Positions 25,288 through 32,192 of a stretch of 64,000 bases of DNA are shown here, piece after piece. The number at the start of each line of letters is the position of its first letter. Position 1 is the stretch's first letter. Under the pieces are notes generated by a model. That model saw only the letters and a list, made by a program, of their open reading frames with translations, ran no database searches and had not been told where the DNA came from. The DNA is from Pseudoxanthomonas suwonensis 11-1. Its GTDB lineage: Bacteria > Pseudomonadota > Gammaproteobacteria > Xanthomonadales > Xanthomonadaceae. The position numbers and the translations under genes were made by a program. The stretch spans positions 372,001 to 436,000 of the forward strand of contig NC_014924.1 of NCBI RefSeq assembly GCF_000185965.1, in the 5' to 3' direction.

Positions 25288-26352
25288 ATGACCGATACCC
25301 GCGCCACCGCCACCTCCCTCCGCCCGCTCGACCTGGGCTTCATGCCGCTGCTGGACGCCGCGCCGCTGCTGGCCGCCTCGCACCTGGGCCTGGACCGGCG
25401 CCACGGCCTGCAGCTGCGCCTGCACCGGCAGCCGTCGTGGGCCACGCTGCGCGACCGCCTGCTCACCGGCGAGCTGGACGCGGCCCAGGCGATGTCGGCG
25501 ATGGTGCTGGGCGTGCAGGCGGGGATCGGCGGTCCGCAGGCGGACCTGGCCATCCTGCTGGGCCTCAACCGCAACGGCCAGGCGATCGCACTGGCGTCGG
25601 CGCTGGCCGACGGCCTCGCCCAGGGATGCCCGTTGCCGGAGTTGCTGCGCGCGCTGCCACGGCGGCCGGTGTTCGCCCAGACCTTCCCCACCGGCACCCA
25701 TGCGCTGTGGCTGTACTACTGGCTGGCCGCGCAGGGCGTGGATCCGCTGCGCGACATCGAGGCGGTGACCCTGCCGCCGTCGCGCATGCCGCAGGCGCTG
25801 GCGGCCGGCGAGCTGGATGGCTTCTGCGCCGGCGAGCCCTGGGGCGCGGAGGCCGAGAACCTGGGCGCGGGCCGGCGCGTGGTTGCCAGCGGGCAGCTGT
25901 GGCCCGGGCATCCGGAAAAGGTGCTGGCGACGCGCCGCAGCTTCGCCGCGCTGGAACCGGAGGTGTCGGTCGCCCTCACCGCGGCGGTGCTGGAAGCCTG
26001 CCGCTGGCTGGACGCTGATCCAGACCATCGTCGCCAGGCCGCGCAGTGGCTGGCGGCGGACGACGCGATCGACGTGCCCGCGCAGCGCCTGCTCGCCGGC
26101 CTGCTGCCGGTCGGCGAGCCCGGCCAGCTGTTGCAGTTCCATGCCGGTGGCCAGGCCAACTTCCCGTGGATCTCCGACGGCCGCTGGATCCTCGGCCAGT
26201 TCCGCCGCTGGGGCTGGCTGCCGCCGGTGGATGGCGACGACGCCTGGCTGGCGGATGTATTCCGCACCGGCAGCTACCGCGAGGCTGCGGCGATGCTGGG
26301 CGTGCCGGTGCCGGACGAGCACTCGCGCCCGGGCGCACCCACGCCGTCCTGA
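25288..26352 (+). CDS. nasS: NasS-type cytoplasmic nitrate sensor (NrtA-like)
   Basis: 354 residues, no signal peptide, in keeping with the cytoplasmic NasS rather than periplasmic NrtA. Family landmarks are LDLGFMPLLDAAPLLAAS, QAMSAMVLGVQAGIGG, a HALWLYYWLAAQGVDP segment, GELDGFCAGEPWG and QANFPWISDGRWILGQ. NasS binds NasT in the absence of nitrate and releases it on nitrate binding. The order nasT-nasS with 4 bp between them indicates a two-gene operon ahead of the regulated nas genes. Confidence 0.92.
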   Translation: MTDTRATATSLRPLDLGFMPLLDAAPLLAASHLGLDRRHGLQLRLHRQPSWATLRDRLLTGELDAAQAMSAMVLGVQAGIGGPQADLAILLGLNRNGQAIALASALADGLAQGCPLPELLRALPRRPVFAQTFPTGTHALWLYYWLAAQGVDPLRDIEAVTLPPSRMPQALAAGELDGFCAGEPWGAEAENLGAGRRVVASGQLWPGHPEKVLATRRSFAALEPEVSVALTAAVLEACRWLDADPDHRRQAAQWLAADDAIDVPAQRLLAGLLPVGEPGQLLQFHAGGQANFPWISDGRWILGQFRRWGWLPPVDGDDAWLADVFRTGSYREAAAMLGVPVPDEHSRPGAPTPS

Positions 26353-26360
26353 GCGCCACA

Positions 26361-26398
26361 TGCACGCGCACGGTGCGCGACGGCACCGCGGAGGTGCA
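26361..26398. promoter_or_regulatory. Two NtrC-like enhancer sites
   Basis: TGCACG-N5-GGTGCG at 26361-26377 and GGCACC-N5-GGTGCA at 26382-26398 fit the NtrC consensus TGCACC-N5-GGTGCA. Their centres are 21 bp apart, two helical turns, and about 145-165 bp upstream of the predicted sigma-54 start site. Confidence 0.7.
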
Positions 26399-26508
26399 TG
26401 AGGCCGTCCAGTGGCGTCCGCCGGCTGTTCGACCCGGCGTCCAGGCAATCCCGCGAAACCAAGGCACAGCAAGGCTTCGCGTGACTTGTGCTGCACCGCG
26501 GCGGAAGT

Positions 26509-26523
26509 TGGCACGCTGATTGC
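26509..26523 (+). promoter_or_regulatory. Sigma-54 (RpoN) promoter of the nas operon
   Basis: TGGCAC-N5-TTGC gives the invariant GG (26510-26511) and GC (26522-26523) with 10 bases between, as required at -24/-12. Transcription would start near 26535. Confidence 0.85.
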
Positions 26524-26573
26524 GTAGTCCCTGGTGCGGGCGCAACGACGTGCACGCATCAAAACCTGCAAGC

Positions 26574-26611
26574 CCGGCCAACGGCGGCCGGCACCAAGAC
26601 AACGGCGTCTT
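26574..26611 (+). ncRNA. ANTAR-target tandem-hairpin leader RNA
   Basis: First hairpin: CCGGCC/GGCCGG stem (26574-26591) with hexaloop AACGGC. Second hairpin: AAGAC/GTCTT stem (26596-26611) with the identical hexaloop. A 4-base linker separates them. Paired hexaloops with A at position 1 and G at position 4 are the known recognition element of ANTAR proteins such as NasR and NasT. The second hairpin uses part of the 5' strand of the terminator that follows, so the two structures exclude each other. Confidence 0.85.
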
Positions 26612-26645
26612 CCGGCCACCCGGCCGGGAGGCGCTTTTTTGTTTT
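26605..26645 (+). terminator. Intrinsic terminator in the nas leader (attenuator)
   Basis: A 13-bp stem including G-T wobbles (26605-26617 with 26622-26634, loop of four) runs straight into TTTTTTGTTTT. It lies 42 bp ahead of the transporter start codon, so read-through would be needed for expression. NasT binding to the tandem hairpins should block it. Confidence 0.9.
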
Positions 26646-26686
26646 CCAGCTCCGCGGTGCCCCCACCGCTGCCAGGAGAGACCCGG

Positions 26687-27895
26687 ATGGACCGTTCGTT
26701 CTGGAAAGCCGGACACACGCCGACCCTGCTGTCGGCCTTCCTCTACTTCGACCTCAGCTTCATGGTCTGGTACCTGCTGGGCCCGATGCAGGTGCAGATC
26801 GCGCAGGCGCTGCAACTGGACACCCAGCAGCGCGCGCTGATGGTGGCCGTGCCGATCCTGTGCGGTGCCGTGCTGCGCCTGTTCCTCGGCCTGCTGGCCG
26901 ACCGCATCGGCGCCAAGACCACCGGCGTGCTGGCGCAGATCGTGGTGATCGCCGCGCTGGCCGTGGCCTGGCGGCTGGGCGTGCACAGCTTCGGCCAGGT
27001 GCTGCTGCTGGGCGTGATGCTGGGCGTGGCCGGCGCCTCGTTCGCGGTGGCGCTGCCGCTGGCCTCGCGCTGGTATCCGCCGCAGCACCAGGGCACGGCG
27101 ATGGGCATCGCCGGTGCCGGCAACTCCGGCACCGTGTTCGCCGCGTTGCTGGCGCCCGCACTTGCGGTGGCCTACGGCTTCCAGAACGTGTTCGGCCTGG
27201 CCTGCATCCCGCTGCTGCTGGTGCTGGCGGTTTTCTGGACCTTTGCGCGCGAGGCGCCGGTGGTGGTGGCGCGCAAGGGACTGGGCGACTACGCACGGGT
27301 GCTGGTTGGCAACCGCGACTCGTGGTGGTTCATGTTCTTCTACGCGATCACCTTCGGCGGCTTCTCCGGCTTCGCCAGCGCGCTGCCGGGCTATTTCCAC
27401 GACCAGTTCGCGTTCGAACCGAAGGTCGCCGGCTGGGCCACCGCCGCCTGCGTGCTGGCCGGCTCGGTGATGCGGCCGCTCGGCGGCGTGATCGCCGACC
27501 GCATCGGCGGCACCCGTTCGCTGCAGGCGGTGTACGCCGCGGTGACGGTGCTGGTGGCCGCCGCGGCCTTGCAGGTGGGCGGCCCGGTGGTGACCGTGGC
27601 CCTGTTCGTGCTGACCCTGCTGTGCCTGGGGGCAGGCAATGGCGCGGTGTTCCAGCTGGTGCCGCAGCGCTTCGGCGCCGAGATCGGATTGATGACCGGG
27701 CTGATCGGCATGGCCGGCGGCGTGGGCGGCTTCCTGCTGGCGGCCGGGCTGGGCGTGGTCAAGCAGCAGGCCGGCAGCTACGGCCCGGGCCTGTGGCTGT
27801 TCGCCGGCATCGCCCTGGCGGCCTCGCTGTGCCTGGTCGGGGTGAAGCAGCGCTGGCGCGTCGGCTGGGCACGCCTCGGCGACGCCCGCGTGTAG
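26687..27895 (+). CDS. NarK/NasA-type nitrate transporter (MFS, NNP family)
   Basis: 402 residues from ATG 26687, preceded by aggagag; the longer frame to 26534 lies in the leader RNA. Twelve membrane helices. The NNP signatures appear in MGIAGAGNSGTVFAA and the second copy around LGAGNGAVFQLVPQRF, with the arginines of helices 2 and 8 in LRLFLGLLADRIG and VMRPLGGVIADRIGG. It imports nitrate, possibly with nitrite exchange, for the cytoplasmic NasA/NirBD pathway encoded behind it. First gene of the attenuated operon. Confidence 0.93.
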   Translation: MDRSFWKAGHTPTLLSAFLYFDLSFMVWYLLGPMQVQIAQALQLDTQQRALMVAVPILCGAVLRLFLGLLADRIGAKTTGVLAQIVVIAALAVAWRLGVHSFGQVLLLGVMLGVAGASFAVALPLASRWYPPQHQGTAMGIAGAGNSGTVFAALLAPALAVAYGFQNVFGLACIPLLLVLAVFWTFAREAPVVVARKGLGDYARVLVGNRDSWWFMFFYAITFGGFSGFASALPGYFHDQFAFEPKVAGWATAACVLAGSVMRPLGGVIADRIGGTRSLQAVYAAVTVLVAAAALQVGGPVVTVALFVLTLLCLGAGNGAVFQLVPQRFGAEIGLMTGLIGMAGGVGGFLLAAGLGVVKQQAGSYGPGLWLFAGIALAASLCLVGVKQRWRVGWARLGDARV

Positions 27896-27938
27896 CGGTT
27901 CCTTCAGTTCCTTCCTCCCCCACAGCAGGCAGACCGCC

Positions 27939-28796
27939 ATGGGCTACGTGAGCCCCTCCGAACTGGCCGCGAAGATGGTCGACGCAGGCCAGGCCAAGAT
28001 CCTGATGTCCACCCGCGACACCGTCATCCGCGCCTACATGGCCGGCGCGATCCTCGCCCTGGCGGCCGCGTTCGCGGTGACCGTCACCGTGCAGACCGGG
28101 CAGCCGCTGCTGGGCGCGCTGCTGTTCCCGGTCGGCTTCTGCATCCTCTACCTGCTCGGCTTCGACCTGCTGACCGGGGTGTTCACCCTGTGCCCGCTGG
28201 CGGTGATCGACCGCCGCCCCGGCTGCACCTGGCGCGGGGTGCTGCGCAACTGGGGCCTGGTGTTCGCGGGCAACTTCGCCGGCGCGCTGACGGTGGCGGT
28301 GTTCATGTCGATCATCGTCACCTTCGGCTTCAGCACCGCGCCGGATGCCATCGGCCAGAAGCTGGGGCATATCGGCGAGGCGCGCACCCTGGGCTATGCC
28401 GCCCACGGCGCGGCCGGGATGCTGACCCTGTTCGTGCGCGGCGTGCTGTGCAACTGGATGGTCTCCACCGGCGTGGTCGGGGCGATGGTGTCCTCCCACG
28501 TGTCCGGCAAGGTCATCGCCATGTGGATGCCGATCATGGTGTTCTTCTACATGGGCTTCGAGCACTCCATCGTCAACATGTTCCTGTTCCCGAGCGGACT
28601 GATGCTCGGCGGGCAGTTCTCCTTCGGCGACTACCTGGTCTGGAACGAGATCCCGACCGTGGTCGGCAACCTGGTCGGTGGCCTGACCTTCGTCGGCCTG
28701 ACGATCTACGCCACCCACGCCCGCACCGCCGCCGGCGCCGCCCGTGTCCCGCCTGCGCCGGCCCCGTCGCCGGGCGCGGCTGCCGGGAGCGCCTGA
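27939..28796 (+). CDS. nirC: Formate/nitrite transporter family channel (NirC-like)
   Basis: 285 residues, six membrane helices. FNT landmarks include an N-terminal MGYVSPSELAAKMVDAG, GVLCNWMVSTG in helix 4, and FEHSIVNMFLFP, the family's conserved central-constriction segment. The C-terminal tail is Ala/Pro-rich and probably disordered. With nirB and nirD downstream it most likely carries nitrite, as NirC does, supporting uptake or relief of nitrite. The symbol is by context; formate transport cannot be excluded. Confidence 0.85.
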   Translation: MGYVSPSELAAKMVDAGQAKILMSTRDTVIRAYMAGAILALAAAFAVTVTVQTGQPLLGALLFPVGFCILYLLGFDLLTGVFTLCPLAVIDRRPGCTWRGVLRNWGLVFAGNFAGALTVAVFMSIIVTFGFSTAPDAIGQKLGHIGEARTLGYAAHGAAGMLTLFVRGVLCNWMVSTGVVGAMVSSHVSGKVIAMWMPIMVFFYMGFEHSIVNMFLFPSGLMLGGQFSFGDYLVWNEIPTVVGNLVGGLTFVGLTIYATHARTAAGAARVPPAPAPSPGAAAGSA

Positions 28797-29363
28797 GTGC
28801 AGCCGGCCATGGCCAACCCGACGATCACACCGCATGACGCCTTCGTTGCCATGGATGGCGACGCCTCCCTGCACGCGGCAACGGTGCGGATCGTGGTCGA
28901 TCCGCTGACCGGCCCGGAGATCGCGGCACTGCTGCAGGAGCACCTGGACGAGATGTACCGGCTGTCACCGCCGGAAAGCGTGCATGCGCTGGACCTCGAT
29001 CGCCTGCGTGCGCCGGACATCACCTTCTGGAGCGCATGGGATGGCGACGGCCTGCTTGGCTGTGGCGCGCTGCGCGAGCTGGATCCGGCCCACGGCGAGG
29101 TCAAGTCGATGCGCACCGCGGCGCGCGCGCGTCGCCGCGGCGTGGCGGCGGCGCTGCTGTCGCGGGTGGTCGAAGAGGCGCGCCGTCGCGGCTACCGGCG
29201 GCTCAGCCTGGAGACCGGCAGCCAGCCCGCCTATGTGCCGGCACGCGCGCTGTACGCGCGTGCCGGCTTCCGTCCCTGCGCTCCGTTCGCGGATTACGTC
29301 GAGGACCCCTGTTCCACGTCCATGACCCTGGCCCTGCAGGGGCCAAGCGAGGAAACACGATGA
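28797..29363 (+). CDS. GNAT-family N-acetyltransferase inside the nas operon
   Basis: 188 residues from GTG 28797, directly behind the nirC stop; ATG 28809 is an equal alternative. GNAT core: LLGCGALRELDPAHGEVKSM, then the acetyl-CoA loop RRRGVAAALLSRVV and YVPARALYARAGFRPC. It resembles YsnE/PhnO-like small-molecule or peptide acetyltransferases. Its stop overlaps the nirB start (ATGA), so it is translated with the nitrite reductase genes. A link to nitrogen assimilation is only positional. Confidence 0.85.
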   Translation: MQPAMANPTITPHDAFVAMDGDASLHAATVRIVVDPLTGPEIAALLQEHLDEMYRLSPPESVHALDLDRLRAPDITFWSAWDGDGLLGCGALRELDPAHGEVKSMRTAARARRRGVAAALLSRVVEEARRRGYRRLSLETGSQPAYVPARALYARAGFRPCAPFADYVEDPCSTSMTLALQGPSEETR

Positions 29364-31825
29364 AGAAGCCCAGGCTGGTGGTGGTGGGCAACGGCATGGC
29401 CGGCATCCGCACGCTCGAGGAGCTGCTGAAGCTGGTGCCCGGGATGTACGACATCACGGTGTTCGGCGCCGAGCCGCATCCCAACTACAACCGCATCCTG
29501 CTGTCGCCGGTGCTGGCCGGCGAGCAGGACTTCGACGACATCGTGCTCAACCCGCTGTCCTGGTACGCGGACAACGGCATCACCCTGCACCTGGGCAAGG
29601 AGGTCACCCGGATCGACCGCGTGCACCGCAAGGTGGTCGCCGCCGACGGCACCGAAGCCGAGTACGACCGCCTGCTGCTGGCCACCGGCTCGGTGCCCTT
29701 CATCCTGCCGATCCCCGGCAAGGACCTGAAGGGCGTCATCGGCTACCGCGACATCCACGACACCCGCACCATGATCGAGACCGCGAAGGTGAAGCGGAAC
29801 GCGGTGGTGATCGGCGGTGGGCTGCTCGGGCTGGAGGCGGCCAACGGCCTCAGGCAGCGCGGCATGGAGGTGACCGTGGTGCACCTGGCCGGCTGGCTGC
29901 TGGAGCGCCAGCTCGACCCGGTGGCTGGTGCGCTGCTGGAGAAGTCGCTGCGCGAGCGCGGGCTGGACTTCAGGCTCAACACCTCGACCACGGAGATCGT
30001 CGGCAACGAGGCTGGCGAAGTGGCCGCGGTGCGCTTCTCCGACGGCGGGGAGGTCGCCGCCGACCTGGTGGTCATGGCCGCCGGCATCCGTCCCAACACC
30101 GCCCTGGCCCAGGCCGCCGGCATCCACTGCAACCGCGGCATCGTGGTCAACGACACCCTGCAGACCTACGACCCGCGGGTGTACGCGGTGGGCGAATGCG
30201 CGGCGCACCGCGGCATCGCCTACGGCCTGGTCGCGCCGCTGTTCGAGCAGGCGAAGATCTGCGCCAACCACCTGGCGACCTTCGGCATTGGCATCTACAA
30301 GGGCTCGGCGGTGTCGACCAAGCTCAAGGTCACCGGCATCGACCTGTTCTCCGCCGGCGACTTCATGGGCGGGGAGGGCACCGAGGAGATCGTGCTGTCG
30401 GATCCGGCCGCCGGCCTGTACCGCAAGCTGGTGATCCGCGACGACCGCCTGGTCGGTGCCTGCCTGTACGGCGACACCGCCGACGGCGCCTGGTACTTCA
30501 AGCAGATCAAGGACGGCACCGCGATCGGCGGGCGCCGCGACACCCTGGCCTTCGGCGAGACCGCGATGGGCGAGGCCGGCACCGCCGGCCAGGACCGCGC
30601 CGCGACCATGGCCGACACCGATGAGGTCTGCGGCTGCAACGGCGTGTGCAAGGGCACCATCGTCAAGGCGGTGCGCGAGCAGGGCCTGTTCACCGTGGAC
30701 GAGGTGAAGAAGCACACCAAGGCCGCCAGTTCCTGCGGCTCGTGCACCGGCCTGGTCGAGCAGATCCTGATGAACTGCCTGGGTTCCAACTTCCAGGAGA
30801 CGCCCAAGACCAAGGCGGTGTGCGGCTGCACCAGCCTCACCCATGGCGAGGTGCGCCAGGCGATCCGCGAGCACCACCTGGTCAGCCACGCCCAGGCCTA
30901 CGCCTTCATGGAATGGCGCACGCCCAACGGCTGCGCCACCTGCCGGCCGGCGATCAACTACTACATGCTCTCGACCTGGCCGCGCGAGGCCGTGGACGAC
31001 CCGCAGAGCCGCTTCATCAACGAGCGCGCCCACGCCAACATCCAGAAGGACGGCACCTTCTCGGTGGTGCCGCAGATGAAGGGCGGCGTCACCAATCCCT
31101 CCGAGCTGCGCCGTATCGCCGACGTCGCCGACAGGTACGCCATCCCCATGGTCAAGGTCACCGGTGGCCAGCGCATCGACCTGCTGGGCGTGCGCAAGGA
31201 GGACCTGGTCGATGTCTGGCGCGACCTGGGGATGAAGTCCGGCCACGCCTACGGCAAGTCGATCCGCACGGTGAAGACCTGCGTGGGCAGCGAGTTCTGC
31301 CGCTTCGGCACCCAGAACAGCACGCAGATGGGCATCGACCTGGAAACCATGCTGGCCAACATGTGGAGCCCGCACAAGGTCAAGCTCGCCGTGTCCGGCT
31401 GCCCGCGCAACTGCGCCGAAAGCGGGATCAAGGACGTGGGCATCATCGCGGTGGATTCGGGATGGGAGATCCACGTCGGCGGCAACGGCGGGATCCGAAC
31501 CGAGGTCGCGCAGTTCCTGTGCAAGGTGCGCACGGCCGAGGAAGTGAAGGAATACACCGGCGCCTTCCTGCAGCTGTACCGCGAAGAGGCGTACTACCTG
31601 GACCGCACCGTGCACTACATCCAGCGCGTGGGCCTGGAATACGTCAAGCGCAAGGTGGTCGAAGACGCCGAAAGCCGGCGCGCGCTGTACGAGCGCCTGC
31701 TCTATGCGCTGGAAGGCCTGCCGGATCCGTGGCAGGCGCAGATCGCCGGCGAGCGTCCGCGCGAGTACACGCCGCTGAAGCTGGAGGCGCCGGAGCGGCG
31801 CATCCCTGCGACCCTGGAGGACTGA
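29360..31825 (+). CDS. nirB: Assimilatory NADH-nitrite reductase large subunit NirB
   Basis: 821 residues. The N-terminal FAD/NAD(P) reductase half starts RLVVVGNGMAG, with a second dinucleotide site VVIGGGLLGLEA. A BFD-like [2Fe-2S] domain follows near residue 420 (CGCNGVCKG and CGSC). The sulfite/nitrite-reductase half carries the siroheme-[4Fe-4S] cysteines in TCVGSEFCRFG and SGCPRNCAES. It reduces nitrite to ammonium in the cytoplasm. It overlaps the GNAT stop and is one base ahead of nirD. Confidence 0.96.
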   Translation: MKKPRLVVVGNGMAGIRTLEELLKLVPGMYDITVFGAEPHPNYNRILLSPVLAGEQDFDDIVLNPLSWYADNGITLHLGKEVTRIDRVHRKVVAADGTEAEYDRLLLATGSVPFILPIPGKDLKGVIGYRDIHDTRTMIETAKVKRNAVVIGGGLLGLEAANGLRQRGMEVTVVHLAGWLLERQLDPVAGALLEKSLRERGLDFRLNTSTTEIVGNEAGEVAAVRFSDGGEVAADLVVMAAGIRPNTALAQAAGIHCNRGIVVNDTLQTYDPRVYAVGECAAHRGIAYGLVAPLFEQAKICANHLATFGIGIYKGSAVSTKLKVTGIDLFSAGDFMGGEGTEEIVLSDPAAGLYRKLVIRDDRLVGACLYGDTADGAWYFKQIKDGTAIGGRRDTLAFGETAMGEAGTAGQDRAATMADTDEVCGCNGVCKGTIVKAVREQGLFTVDEVKKHTKAASSCGSCTGLVEQILMNCLGSNFQETPKTKAVCGCTSLTHGEVRQAIREHHLVSHAQAYAFMEWRTPNGCATCRPAINYYMLSTWPREAVDDPQSRFINERAHANIQKDGTFSVVPQMKGGVTNPSELRRIADVADRYAIPMVKVTGGQRIDLLGVRKEDLVDVWRDLGMKSGHAYGKSIRTVKTCVGSEFCRFGTQNSTQMGIDLETMLANMWSPHKVKLAVSGCPRNCAESGIKDVGIIAVDSGWEIHVGGNGGIRTEVAQFLCKVRTAEEVKEYTGAFLQLYREEAYYLDRTVHYIQRVGLEYVKRKVVEDAESRRALYERLLYALEGLPDPWQAQIAGERPREYTPLKLEAPERRIPATLED

Positions 31826-31826
31826 C

Positions 31827-32192
31827 ATGCCCACGAATGCCAACTGGATGCGGGTGTGCACGCTCGGGGAGATCCCGCTGCTGGGATCGCGCGTGCTGGA
31901 CTGCGGGCAGGGGGAGGCCATCGCCCTGTTCCGTCCCGAGGCGGGCAAGGTGTTCGCCCTGGCCGACCGCTGCCCGCATCGCGGCGGTCCGCTGTCGCAG
32001 GGCATCGTCGCCGGGGAAACGGTGACCTGCCCGCTGCACGGCTGGAACATCCGCCTCGACGACGGCCAGGCCTGCGCCCCGGACGTGGGCTGCGCCCGCA
32101 CCTATCCCGTGCAGCTGCGCGGCGATGAGGTGTGGCTGGCGCTGCCACTGGAACCGGCCACGCCGGTGGGCGCAGCGGAGGCGGTGGCCTGA
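31827..32192 (+). CDS. nirD: Nitrite reductase small subunit NirD (Rieske)
   Basis: 121 residues. A Rieske [2Fe-2S] site reads CPHRGGPL and CPLHGW, i.e. CxH with CxxH. Length and position behind nirB are typical. It pairs with NirB in cytoplasmic nitrite reduction. Its TGA shares a base with the nasA ATG, so the two are translationally coupled. Confidence 0.95.
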   Translation: MPTNANWMRVCTLGEIPLLGSRVLDCGQGEAIALFRPEAGKVFALADRCPHRGGPLSQGIVAGETVTCPLHGWNIRLDDGQACAPDVGCARTYPVQLRGDEVWLALPLEPATPVGAAEAVA

